A DNA stretch of 54,438 nt, from positions 1-54,438 of the forward strand of contig NZ_JAHWYN010000022.1 in assembly GCF_019351435.1 (NCBI RefSeq), in the 5' to 3' direction. The notes under the pieces are model-generated. The model was not told the origin of the DNA, did not search any database, and saw only the letters and a list, made by a program, of their open reading frames with translations. The translations under genes were made by a program, and so were the position numbers. This DNA comes from Flavobacterium taihuense. Lineage in GTDB: Bacteria; Bacteroidota; Bacteroidia; Flavobacteriales; Flavobacteriaceae. Below are positions 33,471-42,333 of the stretch, piece by piece (position 1 is the first letter of the stretch; each line of letters starts with the position of its first letter).

Positions 33471-34763
33471 CTATTGTTTCATTAACAACTCAATCTCATC
33501 CATTTCAATTGGCATCCCTTCAGACAAATTGATATTTCCATCTTCAGTAAGTAGGTAATCATTTTCCAAACGACATCCTATTCCTTCTTCCCTAATATAA
33601 ATTCCAGGTTCACAGGTGAGTACCATGCCTTTTTCAAATGGGCGTGAATACAAACCAACATCATGTATATCCAATCCCAAATGATGTGCCGTTCCATGCA
33701 TAAAATATTTTTTGTAGGCTGGAGCATCAGGGTTCTGATTTACAATCTCATCTAACGTCAGCAATCCAAGTCCTATCAGCTCTTTTTCTATCAAGGAAGC
33801 CATTTGTATTTCATAATCACTTGACAACACACCTGGTTTTAATAATTTTGATCCCTCTTTCAAACAGTTCAAAACAGCTTGATAAACTTCGCGTTGACGA
33901 GAAGAAAATTTTCCGTTTACCGGAAAACATCTTGTTGTATCCGAATTATAATTGCCATAACAAACACCAAAATCAACCAAAACCATTTCCCCATCTTTAC
34001 AAATACCATCATTAGAATTGTAATGCAAAGCACAGGCATTTTTCCCCGAAGCCACGATCGGTTTGAAGGCATGTCGCGTTCCTCCGTTTTTAATGGCTTC
34101 GTAAATAAGTTCCGCCTCCAATTGGTATTCTTTACAATTGGGTTTCGCAGCTTTCAAAAGATTTTTGAATCCTTGTATACTTATTGCAGTTGCTTTCTTG
34201 ATTAGCTTTACCTCTTCATCCAATTTTATGGGTCTGAGCTCACGTGTTATCTTAGCCACTCGATCGTACTGATGTAAAGGATATTTTTCTTTACACCATT
34301 GAATCATCCGATCTTGTCTGGTGGTCATTTCAAAAGTAGTTCTTTTTATATGCTCATTATGTCCTAAATAAAAAGTATCAGCTTCAAAAGCAAAAAGTTG
34401 CAGTGTCTTTTCGAATTCATGAATCCATTTTACATTTTTAATGCCCGAAATTTGGAAAGCTTCTTCTTTGTTTAGAAAATCACCATCCCAAATTTTGCTG
34501 TGTTCTGTTACTTCTTTTATAAAAAGAATCTCTCTGTTTTCTTGCTTAAAAGCATGAGGATATAATACCAAAATGGTTTCGTCTTGGTCAATTCCAGTGA
34601 GATAAAACAAATCATTGTTTTGGGCAAAACCCATCACATCATCGGCATTGGTAGGCATGACATCATTAGAAGTGAGAATCGCAATGCTGCTATTTTTTAG
34701 TTTTTCTGAAAAGCGTTGTCTATTTTCTATAAATAAGGAAGAATTTATTTTATCGTATCGCAT
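33471..34763 (-). CDS. M24B Xaa-Pro aminopeptidase (PepP-like)
   Basis: The 430-residue protein has an N-terminal AMP_N domain (residues 1-135, with FYLTGIDQDETILVL) and a pita-bread domain. Metal ligands are in LVDFGVCYGNYNSDTTR, HHLGLDIHD, CEPGIY and CRLEND. Aminopeptidase P removes the N-terminal residue of Xaa-Pro peptides. The gene starts 3 bp after the stop of the D-amino-acid oxidoreductase gene, so it belongs to the 4-Hyp operon. No signal peptide is present, so it is cytosolic. Confidence 0.93.
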   Translation of the reverse strand: MRYDKINSSLFIENRQRFSEKLKNSSIAILTSNDVMPTNADDVMGFAQNNDLFYLTGIDQDETILVLYPHAFKQENREILFIKEVTEHSKIWDGDFLNKEEAFQISGIKNVKWIHEFEKTLQLFAFEADTFYLGHNEHIKRTTFEMTTRQDRMIQWCKEKYPLHQYDRVAKITRELRPIKLDEEVKLIKKATAISIQGFKNLLKAAKPNCKEYQLEAELIYEAIKNGGTRHAFKPIVASGKNACALHYNSNDGICKDGEMVLVDFGVCYGNYNSDTTRCFPVNGKFSSRQREVYQAVLNCLKEGSKLLKPGVLSSDYEIQMASLIEKELIGLGLLTLDEIVNQNPDAPAYKKYFMHGTAHHLGLDIHDVGLYSRPFEKGMVLTCEPGIYIREEGIGCRLENDYLLTEDGNINLSEGMPIEMDEIELLMKQ

Positions 34764-34766
34764 CTT

Positions 34767-36002
34767 TTATAATTGAAACATTTGAGTATTAACCGAAGTA
34801 GTTTTATTTGAAATAATTTCTGTTACTATTTTTCCTGTTGCCGGTGCCAGACTCAATCCCATCATGGCATGTCCGGTTGCTAATACCAAATTTAATACTT
34901 TTTTATCTCTGACAATGATTGGTAATCCCGAAGGTGTACAGGGCCTAAAACCAAACCAAGTATCCTTTTCTTCTGGTCTGCTAATTTTTAAGTCGGGATA
35001 AAATTCATTGATACTGTTCACAATACCCTGAAGTCTGTTTTGATTTATTTTCAAATCATTAGTATGGGTAATCTCCATAGTTCCCCCAAAACGAATATCA
35101 GTATTCATAGGGGTAACAGCTACTTTTCCCTCGCATAAAATGGACGGAATTGAAGGTTTTTCGGTTCTGTCATTCAATGTAAAACTATACCCTTTTCCTG
35201 GTAATATGGAAATATTTATATCTAGTTTCTTGGCTATCTCGGGACTCCAAGATCCAGAAGACAAAACAACCTCATCCGTTGGAAAATCCCCTTTATCAGT
35301 AATTATTTCAGTAATTCGATTATTTTTTATTCTAAAATCTTTTACCAAGGTATTTGTATGCACGACAACATTAATATGTTGCAGTTCCTCTTTGATAAAT
35401 TGCATGAATTTTTGGGGATACAAATGGGCATCACTTTTATAATGCACACCTCCAACAACATCGGTTCTAGTTCCAGTTTCCAATTTTGAAACGGCTTCCT
35501 TAGAAAGAAAATCTACCTCTAGTCCCAAACGTTGCGCTTCTTTTCCCTCATGCTGAATTTCTTCGGCTACTTTATCTGTTTTATAAAGCATCAATAATCC
35601 TTTTTCCTCATAGAAAAAAGAATGCTTTTCACGGTCTAAATCCTGAAATAATTCCTTACTCAGCAAAGCCAAATCCCTAAGTGCCGGCATTGATTTCTCC
35701 ACATGTTGAGGCGTAGCATGTTTGTAAAACTGTAATCCCCATTTTATCAAATCGTAACTTAATCTTGGTTTTACGTAAAATGGACTCTGACTGTCAAACA
35801 TCCACTTCATTCCTTGCGCAATCATTCCCGGCTGTGCCATCGGAATGACATGCGAAGGGACAATCATTCCCGCATTTCCATAAGAACAACCATTCGTCAT
35901 GTCCGATTTGTCAAAAACAACAACCTCATATCCTTCTTTGGCTAGGTAATAAGCCGAGCATAACCCGATTATTCCGCCACCCACAATACTTACTTTTTTC
36001 AT
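34767..36002 (-). CDS. FAD-dependent D-amino-acid dehydrogenase (DadA-like), probable cis-4-hydroxy-D-proline oxidoreductase
   Basis: I start at 36002 because the FAD-binding GGGIIGLCSAYYLA motif directly follows this Met (MKKVSIVGGGIIG). The longer frame to 36134 adds 44 unlike residues. The 411-residue protein has the DAO fold, with VVVFDK after the first beta-alpha-beta unit, LSSGSWSPEIAKKL in the middle and GHAMMGLSLAPATGK at the C-terminal FAD site. In the hydroxyproline route such enzymes oxidise cis-4-hydroxy-D-proline to delta1-pyrroline-4-hydroxy-2-carboxylate. The epimerase that makes that substrate is encoded just upstream. General D-Ala/D-Pro dehydrogenase activity is an alternative. 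Confidence 0.9.
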   Translation of the reverse strand: MKKVSIVGGGIIGLCSAYYLAKEGYEVVVFDKSDMTNGCSYGNAGMIVPSHVIPMAQPGMIAQGMKWMFDSQSPFYVKPRLSYDLIKWGLQFYKHATPQHVEKSMPALRDLALLSKELFQDLDREKHSFFYEEKGLLMLYKTDKVAEEIQHEGKEAQRLGLEVDFLSKEAVSKLETGTRTDVVGGVHYKSDAHLYPQKFMQFIKEELQHINVVVHTNTLVKDFRIKNNRITEIITDKGDFPTDEVVLSSGSWSPEIAKKLDINISILPGKGYSFTLNDRTEKPSIPSILCEGKVAVTPMNTDIRFGGTMEITHTNDLKINQNRLQGIVNSINEFYPDLKISRPEEKDTWFGFRPCTPSGLPIIVRDKKVLNLVLATGHAMMGLSLAPATGKIVTEIISNKTTSVNTQMFQL

Positions 36003-36185
36003 TATTATATAAATTTGAAAAAAAACATTGGTGTGATAATTCCCAACACAGCAATGGTTTTTGTTTCTACTACAAATTTTTCGAATATTTTTTTTCACGA
36101 CTCGAGCGATAGTGAGCAGGTGAAGCAATTTCAAGAAAGCGGTTGCTTTGACAATTCACAGCCAACTTATATTTTGCTCTCAATT

Positions 36186-36250
36186 TTAACCGCAAGGTAC
36201 GCTAAGTGAAAGATGCAAAGAGCGCAAAGCTTTGCGTGCATTGCGGTTAA
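36186..36250. repeat. Structured dispersed repeat with nested palindromes
   Basis: The outer arms TTAACCGCAA (36186-36195) and TTGCGGTTAA (36241-36250) are perfect inverted repeats. Inside lies CGCAAAGCTTTGCG (36223-36236), a 14-bp perfect palindrome, plus several GCAAAG words. A related CGCAAGG...GCGCAAAG segment occurs inverted at 47421-47458. It sits in the 282-bp gap within the Hyp operon and would fold in the mRNA. Confidence 0.55.
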
Positions 36251-36284
36251 TTTAAAATGCATTAGATAGTGACGAATCATTTAT

Positions 36285-37295
36285 TTAAATCACCTGAAAT
36301 CCAAACGCATACGGATCATCATCCTCGTCAATAACGATGTTGTTATACCCATACACTTTTGCCCATCCTTGAATACTTGGAACAATCGCCTTTATATTTC
36401 CTATTGTAGTTTCTTCCACCACCCTACCAATAAACTTACTGCCGATATAGCTTTCATGAATATAATCTTCTCCTTTTTTCAACTTCCCTTTGGCGTGAAG
36501 CTGAGCCAATCTAGCAGAGGTTCCTGTGCCACAGGGAGAACGATCAATGGCTTTGTCGCCATAAAAAACAGCGTTTCTGCCTGAAGATTCTGGATCTAAA
36601 GGATCTCCTGTCCAAAGCATATGACTCACATCACGAATGGTATCATTTTCGGGATGAATAAATAAATCTGGATATTTTTCGTTGATTCGTTTGCGAACCT
36701 CCTGGCTGTATTGTACAATTTTGCCTGCAGTAAAATCCTGTACTCCTGAAAAGTTTTTTTGAGGATCCACAATAGCATAATAATTTCCACCATAAGCCAC
36801 ATCAAAAGTAATTTCGCCCAAATCCGGACAATCAACTGTCAATCCTTCGGCAGCCAAATAGGATTTAACATTCGTCAAACGTACCCAATCTACTTTTTTG
36901 CCCGTTTGCTGATACTCAATCTGAACCAATCCAGCTGGTACTTCCATTCGTATTTTTCCAGGAACTTTTGGTGTAACCAATCCTTCTTCGACAGCAATTG
37001 TAATGGTGCCAATCGTTCCGTGTCCACACATGGGCAAACAACCTGAGGTTTCTATGAAAAGTATTCCAAAATCATTTTCAGGGTTACTTGGCGGATAGAG
37101 AATACTCCCGCTCATCATATCGTGACCGCGGGGTTCGAACATTAATCCTTTCCGAATCCAATCATATTCCTTCAGGAAATGTTGTCGTTTCTCACTCATA
37201 TTTGCCCCAATAAGATTAGGACCTCCTCCAGCAACCACTCTCACAGGATTTCCACAGGTATGTGCATCTACGCAAAAAAAAGTTTTTCTAGACAT
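36285..37295 (-). CDS. 4-hydroxyproline 2-epimerase (proline racemase family)
   Basis: The 336-residue protein carries both catalytic cysteines of the racemase/epimerase class: Cys90 in PMCGHGT and Cys255 in DRSPCGTGTS. The surrounding pattern fits trans-4-hydroxy-L-proline 2-epimerases that produce cis-4-hydroxy-D-proline. The start overlaps the stop of the upstream aldehyde dehydrogenase gene by one base (TAATG). The next gene encodes the D-amino-acid oxidoreductase, giving the first two steps of the 4-Hyp route side by side. Proline racemase is less likely given the operon content. Confidence 0.92.
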   Translation of the reverse strand: MSRKTFFCVDAHTCGNPVRVVAGGGPNLIGANMSEKRQHFLKEYDWIRKGLMFEPRGHDMMSGSILYPPSNPENDFGILFIETSGCLPMCGHGTIGTITIAVEEGLVTPKVPGKIRMEVPAGLVQIEYQQTGKKVDWVRLTNVKSYLAAEGLTVDCPDLGEITFDVAYGGNYYAIVDPQKNFSGVQDFTAGKIVQYSQEVRKRINEKYPDLFIHPENDTIRDVSHMLWTGDPLDPESSGRNAVFYGDKAIDRSPCGTGTSARLAQLHAKGKLKKGEDYIHESYIGSKFIGRVVEETTIGNIKAIVPSIQGWAKVYGYNNIVIDEDDDPYAFGFQVI

Positions 37296-38881
37296 TACAG
37301 GATAGGTAAAGAGGTTTGTATTGTATTAACTAATCTCGAAATTCCCAAAGGATTTTCGTTTTGCAATTCTAAAGGTAATAACTTATCAGGCCAATTTTGA
37401 AAACTAAAAGGCCTAACCCAACGTTTCACTGCATGGATTCCAACTGCAGTAAATCTTGAGTCTGAAGAAGCTGGATATGGACCACCGTGAATCATAGAAG
37501 GACAAACTTCAACACCCGTAGGTACTCCATTGAAGATTAACCTTCCCACTCTATTTTGCAAAGAATCAATAACATTGATATAATTTCCAATCTCTGAATC
37601 TTCAGAAATAATAGTTCCGGTTAACTGGCCATCCAATTGACTAATTATGGAAACCAACTGCACTTCGTCATCACACTGAACCAAAATAGAAAACGGTCCA
37701 AAAACTTCATGGCTCAAGGTTGGATTCTCCAAAAATGTTTTCCCATCAACGGTAAGTATCGTTTGAGAAGCATAATTGGCGGCTATTTCCCCTTTATATT
37801 CTACAACGGTATCGACTCCTTTTTGAGATTTTATAGTTTCTTTTCCAACATCATAATCTGCCTTTATCGACGGATGAAGCATACAGGAAGGTGTAATTTT
37901 CTCCACTTCTTCAGCCAATTGAGTTGCGAAATTATTTAAATTCTCTCCTTTAATAGCTAATAACAAACCTGGATTGGTACAAAATTGGCCTGTTCCCAAA
38001 GTGATCGATCCCGCATAAGTAGATGCCCATTTTTGACTTTCATTTTCTAAAGCATTTGGTAAAATAACAACTGGATTGATACTTCCCATCTCTGCAAAAA
38101 CAGGAATAGGCTCTGGTCGTTGGGAAGCCAAATTAAACAAAGCTCTCCCTCCTTTAATGCTTCCCGTAAAACCAACTGCCTTAACCAAAGGGTGTTTTAC
38201 CAAACTAGCTCCTAAAACTACTCCGCTACCAATTAAATTTGAGAACACACCTTCTGGCATATTGGTCTTTTTAGCTGCTTTAATCACTGCCGATGCAACC
38301 ATTTCACCAGTACCAATATGCATGGAATGGCTTTTTACAATAACTGGACAACCTGCTGCCAAAGCTGAAGCCGTATCTCCTCCAGCCGTTGAAAAGGCAA
38401 ACGGAAAATTACTGGAACCGAATACAACAATTGGTCCAATAGGAACCAGCATTTTGCGTAAATCTTCTTTTGGAAGCGGTTGTCTCTCTGGTATCGCGGT
38501 ATCCAATGTGGCTTCTACCCAACTTCCTACTGTAAGCATATCGGCAAAGGAGCGCAGTTGAAAAATGGTTCGGCCTCTTTCTCCTTCTGCTCGTCCTCTG
38601 GGTAAGCCGGATTCTGTACAATACATCTCCAATAATGGATCTCCGATAGCCAGAATCTCGTCTGCAATAGCATTTAGAAAAGATGCTTTTTCCTGCCCCG
38701 AACAATTTTTATAGATTTTAAATGCCTGATCCGCCAGAGTAACCGCTTCTTCTATTTCCTCATGAGTTGCTTCTGTAAACTCCCACAAATTCTCTATATT
38801 AAGTTGTGGATTAAATGTTCTATATGTTTTATCTCCGTTGCCTTTCAGCTGACTTCCGATATAATTTTTCCCTGTAATCAT
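37295..38881 (-). CDS. Aldehyde dehydrogenase, probable 2,5-dioxovalerate (alpha-ketoglutarate semialdehyde) dehydrogenase
   Basis: The 528-residue protein has the ALDH fold. FGSSNFPFAFSTAGGDTASALAAG is the NAD(P)-binding strand, FAEMGSINP carries the general base Glu, and GTGQFCTNPG carries catalytic Cys301. Length and these motif forms match NADP-type KGSA dehydrogenases of sugar-acid and hydroxyproline pathways, which yield 2-oxoglutarate. It overlaps the epimerase gene by one base and follows the deaminase gene by 121 bp. A side activity on 2-aminoadipate semialdehyde, the predicted hydroxylysine product, is conceivable but unsupported. Confidence 0.92.
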   Translation of the reverse strand: MITGKNYIGSQLKGNGDKTYRTFNPQLNIENLWEFTEATHEEIEEAVTLADQAFKIYKNCSGQEKASFLNAIADEILAIGDPLLEMYCTESGLPRGRAEGERGRTIFQLRSFADMLTVGSWVEATLDTAIPERQPLPKEDLRKMLVPIGPIVVFGSSNFPFAFSTAGGDTASALAAGCPVIVKSHSMHIGTGEMVASAVIKAAKKTNMPEGVFSNLIGSGVVLGASLVKHPLVKAVGFTGSIKGGRALFNLASQRPEPIPVFAEMGSINPVVILPNALENESQKWASTYAGSITLGTGQFCTNPGLLLAIKGENLNNFATQLAEEVEKITPSCMLHPSIKADYDVGKETIKSQKGVDTVVEYKGEIAANYASQTILTVDGKTFLENPTLSHEVFGPFSILVQCDDEVQLVSIISQLDGQLTGTIISEDSEIGNYINVIDSLQNRVGRLIFNGVPTGVEVCPSMIHGGPYPASSDSRFTAVGIHAVKRWVRPFSFQNWPDKLLPLELQNENPLGISRLVNTIQTSLPIL

Positions 38882-39002
38882 TGCTTAAATTTTAATTTAC
38901 AAATCATTATTTGCCAAAAATTCAAAATAGCCGAATCAAGAGATTGATTTATAAAAACCCATCTCTGAATCGACTTTAACCAAACTAAAAAACCAATTAA
39001 AA

Positions 39003-39914
39003 CTATTTTTCAAAATCAGGAAGAGTAGGTCTTGTTCTCAATCCTTCACTGATAATTGCCAATACTCTTTCTCTTTCGGCTCCTTGAAGAGGTAATCTAG
39101 GTGCACGAACATATTCCGTTCCTAAACCTGTAGCCACTTCAGCCAATTTAATGTTTTGAACTAATTGTGCGTTAATATCTAATTCTAAAAGAGGCAGGAA
39201 CCAGCGGTAAATTTTTAATGCCTCATCAATTCGTCCGGCTTTAGCCAATTTATAAATTGCGACCGTTTCTTTAGGAAAAGCATCTACCAATCCCGAAACC
39301 CAACCATGTGATCCCATCAATAAACTCTCTAATGCCAATGTATCAACACCTGATAAAATCTTTAAACGATCTCCAAAACGATTGATAATTCGGGTCACAT
39401 TTGAAATATCTCTTGTAGACTCTTTCACCGCTTGAATTGTATCAAATTTTAATAATTCTTCAAACATATCCAGCGTCACTTCAATTTTATAATCTACCGG
39501 ATTATTATAAACCATAATTGGTAAAGAAGTGTTTTTTGCCACCTCAGAAAAGTACATTACTGTTTCATGATCAGTAGCTTTATAGCGCATAGGAGGTAAC
39601 ATCATCAATCCTTTTGCTCCATCTTGTTCGGCTTTATTTGCAGCTTCAATAGCTCCACGAGTGGTTTGTTCAGCTATATTCATTATAATTGGAACAGAAC
39701 CTCCAACAATCCCTACGGTGCCTCTTACGAGTTCGCGTTTTTCTTCTTCCAATAATGTGCTGGCTTCCCCAAGAGTTCCTCCCAGAATGATTCCACTTAC
39801 ACCCGCTTCCAGTTGGGCTTTTACATTTACCTCAAACATATTGAAGTCTAATTTATCGTCTGCAGTGAATTTTGTTGTAACTGCCGGCATTACACCATTC
39901 CATTGAACACTCAT
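39003..39914 (-). CDS. DHDPS-family delta1-pyrroline-4-hydroxy-2-carboxylate deaminase
   Basis: The 303-residue protein has the DapA/NAL TIM-barrel with GGTLGEAS in the phosphate-site position, Tyr136 in MVYNNP and the Schiff-base Lys164 in QAVKESTRD. In hydroxyproline operons this family member deaminates and opens pyrroline-4-hydroxy-2-carboxylate to alpha-ketoglutarate semialdehyde. The next gene on the strand is the matching KGSA dehydrogenase. It is the first gene of the leftward operon, with a TAATTTTG box 23 bp upstream and the AraC-type regulator gene divergent. Confidence 0.92.
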   Translation of the reverse strand: MSVQWNGVMPAVTTKFTADDKLDFNMFEVNVKAQLEAGVSGIILGGTLGEASTLLEEEKRELVRGTVGIVGGSVPIIMNIAEQTTRGAIEAANKAEQDGAKGLMMLPPMRYKATDHETVMYFSEVAKNTSLPIMVYNNPVDYKIEVTLDMFEELLKFDTIQAVKESTRDISNVTRIINRFGDRLKILSGVDTLALESLLMGSHGWVSGLVDAFPKETVAIYKLAKAGRIDEALKIYRWFLPLLELDINAQLVQNIKLAEVATGLGTEYVRAPRLPLQGAERERVLAIISEGLRTRPTLPDFEK

Positions 39915-39936
39915 AATTGCTAAATTTTTGTTTAGA

Positions 39937-39944
39937 CAAAATTA
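39937..39944 (-). promoter_or_regulatory. -7 box of the 4-hydroxyproline operon
   Basis: CAAAATTA on the plus strand is TAATTTTG on the minus strand, a TAnnTTTG match 22 bp before the ATG at 39914. Confidence 0.6.
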
Positions 39945-40060
39945 CCTGCAAGACGCTCAAAAATCTTTTAATAAATTATCACGAAATAATACTATATTAT
40001 CCATTATGGATTTAATACAAAAATATAAGAGTAATATTTGCGCATTTTTTTAATAATATA

Positions 40061-40068
40061 TACATTTG
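40061..40068 (+). promoter_or_regulatory. -7 box of the AraC-family regulator gene
   Basis: TACATTTG matches TAnnTTTG, 19 bp before the ATG at 40088. About 115 bp separate it from the divergent operon's box, which leaves room for regulator sites. Confidence 0.6.
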
Positions 40069-40087
40069 GTTTAAATACGTTTTACTC

Positions 40088-40933
40088 ATGAAAGTTTTTC
40101 CTTTTAAAATCACAAAAACAGGCACAGAGTCAATTATCTATCAAGAAGATAGAGAACTTATGTTTTATAATAAACTGCATCAGCATGAAGAGACACAGAT
40201 AAGTTATATCGAAAAGGGAGAAGGAACATTATTGGTAGGAGACACTATAACTCAATATCAAAAAGGAGATATTCTAGTTATTGGCAGTAACTTACCACAT
40301 GTGTTTAGAAGTGACACCAACTCCGAAGAATCATCCGTAATGCTGTCCCTTTTTTTTACTAATAACTCTTTCGGAAAAGATTTTTTTGAATTACCCACAT
40401 TCAAAACCATTCAACCTTTTTTTGAAAACTGCAAAAACGGATTTATTATTAAAGACAGTCCAAAAAAAATCATCAAGTGTTTCAAAAAAAACAAAACAGA
40501 AAATGAACTTGATCGTTTTATTACATTTTTAGAAACTATAAAAAATCTTAACCTAGCGGATAAAAAACCTCTTTCTTGTTATATCTATGATAAAAAAATA
40601 ACGGATAACGAGGGAAAAAGAATGCAAAATGTCTTTGAATATGTGATGAACAACTATCAAAAAAACATTTCACTTGAAGAAATTTCCTCGATAGCCAATA
40701 TGACCAAAAATGCTTTTTGTCGTTATTTTAGAGTGAGAACCAATAAGTCTTTCTTTCAGTTTCTGATAGAAATCAGAATTGAACATGCCGGTAAATTACT
40801 ATCGAAGAAAAATGAACTTTCGGTATTAGAAATAGCCGAATTATGCGGGTTTAATAACATTTCAAATTTCAACAGAAAATTCAAAGAAATCAAAAATAGC
40901 TCTCCGTTACAGTATCGAAAATTAAATGCATAA
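40088..40933 (+). CDS. AraC-family transcriptional regulator, probable hydroxyproline-operon regulator
   Basis: The 281-residue protein has an N-terminal cupin sensor (HQHEETQISYIEKGEG, GDILVIGSNLPH) and a C-terminal double HTH. The first HTH is SLEEISSIANMTKNAFCRYFR and the second is SVLEIAELCGFNNISNFNRKFKE, ending in SPLQYRK. Cupin-AraC proteins usually activate adjacent catabolic genes on ligand binding. It is divergent from the 4-Hyp operon and ends in a strong terminator, so local control of that operon is likely. The ligand, possibly a Hyp-pathway intermediate, is unknown. Confidence 0.9.
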   Translation: MKVFPFKITKTGTESIIYQEDRELMFYNKLHQHEETQISYIEKGEGTLLVGDTITQYQKGDILVIGSNLPHVFRSDTNSEESSVMLSLFFTNNSFGKDFFELPTFKTIQPFFENCKNGFIIKDSPKKIIKCFKKNKTENELDRFITFLETIKNLNLADKKPLSCYIYDKKITDNEGKRMQNVFEYVMNNYQKNISLEEISSIANMTKNAFCRYFRVRTNKSFFQFLIEIRIEHAGKLLSKKNELSVLEIAELCGFNNISNFNRKFKEIKNSSPLQYRKLNA

Positions 40934-40967
40934 AAAAACCTTTCAGGAACACTGCTGAAAGGTTTTT
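40934..40967 (+). terminator. Terminator of the AraC-family gene
   Basis: AAAAACCTTTCAG pairs perfectly with CTGAAAGGTTTTT around an 8-nt loop; the end of the stem is itself a T-run. Confidence 0.9.
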
Positions 40968-40989
40968 CCAATTCAAAATTAACATCAAA

Positions 40990-42192
40990 TCAAGGCAAGA
41001 AAGCAAACCCTTTTCTGGTTTTCCAAAGAAAATACTTTTCGAGTATTACTTTATTAAAATCATATAAAACATTAGGAATCATAATGGCAAACGAACGTGG
41101 TTTAAACAAGGAACTGGATAAAATGAGCACTTCTTTTTTTCCGGCATCCATTATACAAAGTCCGGGGATTCTTCCCCACGCTTTTTTAACTAAATCTGTT
41201 TTTCCTTTGGCCACTCTAATAATATTTTCGGCAACAATTTTTCCTGTTTCATCAGATGGATAACCCGTTTTTGGAGAACCAAATGGAATACTTTTTGGTG
41301 TAAAAGGCAACTTCACATCAACTGCAATTCCGGCAGCCCAAACATTTGGAAGATTCTGGTGTCTATAATCGTCCCCGATTGGAATATATCCTGTTGGTGT
41401 AGCTCTAAGATCGGGTGAATTGGTGACAAACTCAACCCCAACAAAAGGTGGCATCAACATGGTAAAACTGCTCGGTAAAATTTCACCGGTAGACAATTCA
41501 ACTTTATCCGCAAAGACTTCTTTAACCCCGACTTCTGTTCGATAATGAATGTTGAACATTTTCATGAAAGTTTTGAGCATGGTTTCTCCCATTGGCATTC
41601 CACCTATTCCAAAATGTCCCAAATAATCCTCGGGAGTAATCCAGTACAAATCTACTTTTTTACGAATGTTTTGTTCACGCAACCATTTTTCAATATTGAA
41701 TAAAAACTCATAAGCCGCCCCCATACAACCCGCATTTTGAGTTGCTCCAATAACAATCGGACCTGGATTTTTTTTGAATTCTTCCAGAGCGGTACGAATT
41801 TTCATTGCCCCATTTGGTGTCCCAACATAGTGAGCAAATTCTTCCACACCGGGAGCAATGTCATATTTTACTTTTGGTCCGGTGGCAACTACTAAATTAT
41901 CATATTTAAATTCGCCCTTAGTCGTATATACAATTTGAGCTGTAGTATCAACTTTTAAAGCTTCGGCAAGAACAAAATCAACACCTTTTTTTCTTAAAAC
42001 TTCTTCTTTTTTAAAAGAAATATCCTTGATTTCCCTTCTACCAAAAGGAACCCAAATAAGTGATGGAATAAATAGAAACAAAGGCGATTTATCTATCAAA
42101 ACAACTTTGTGTTCCTCTTTGCCTTTTCTTTTAATTTCGAGTGCTGCTGTCATCCCAGCAAAGCTTCCTCCTACTACTACTGTCGTTGTCAT
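40990..42192 (-). CDS. NAD(P)/FAD oxidoreductase, sulfide:quinone reductase-like
   Basis: The start at 42192 gives MTTTVVVGGSFAGMTAAL, an FAD-binding motif at the N-terminus. The longer frame would add an implausible hydrophobic leader. The 400-residue protein has NLVVATGPK and a second dinucleotide region GPIVIGATQNAGCMGA with a Cys in the SQR-like position. PNVWAAGIAVD is the late FAD-binding segment, and an amphipathic C-terminus could touch membrane. It resembles sulfide:quinone oxidoreductases and related flavoproteins. Because not all SQR cysteines can be confirmed by eye, the substrate is left open. It stands just past the AraC terminator and is probably unrelated to hydroxyproline use. 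Confidence 0.8.
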   Translation of the reverse strand: MTTTVVVGGSFAGMTAALEIKRKGKEEHKVVLIDKSPLFLFIPSLIWVPFGRREIKDISFKKEEVLRKKGVDFVLAEALKVDTTAQIVYTTKGEFKYDNLVVATGPKVKYDIAPGVEEFAHYVGTPNGAMKIRTALEEFKKNPGPIVIGATQNAGCMGAAYEFLFNIEKWLREQNIRKKVDLYWITPEDYLGHFGIGGMPMGETMLKTFMKMFNIHYRTEVGVKEVFADKVELSTGEILPSSFTMLMPPFVGVEFVTNSPDLRATPTGYIPIGDDYRHQNLPNVWAAGIAVDVKLPFTPKSIPFGSPKTGYPSDETGKIVAENIIRVAKGKTDLVKKAWGRIPGLCIMDAGKKEVLILSSSLFKPRSFAIMIPNVLYDFNKVILEKYFLWKTRKGFAFLP

Positions 42193-42269
42193 AACTTTGA
42201 ATTTTATAGTATAAAGGTAACTTAGTAAAAATAGACAAACAGTAACTATTGTCACACAAGCCATAAAAA

Positions 42270-42305
42270 AAACCCGACAAATCAATTAATTTGTCGGGTT
42301 TCGTT
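42270..42305. terminator. Strong bidirectional terminator
   Basis: AAACCCGACAAAT pairs perfectly with ATTTGTCGGGTTT around a 6-nt loop. It ends the PH/SHOCT gene and separates it from the SQR-like gene. Confidence 0.85.
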
Positions 42306-42333
42306 TTGTGTAATTTTTGAAGTTATAATTGAA

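Noticed and set aside
34767..36134. Longer start of the D-amino-acid oxidoreductase with a 44-residue leader
   Set aside because: The leader is basic, Cys-rich and unlike a signal peptide, while the internal Met directly precedes the FAD motif.
38076..38561. 161-codon plus-strand frame opposite the aldehyde dehydrogenase gene
   Set aside because: Fully antisense to a strongly conserved catalytic gene, so it is a shadow frame.
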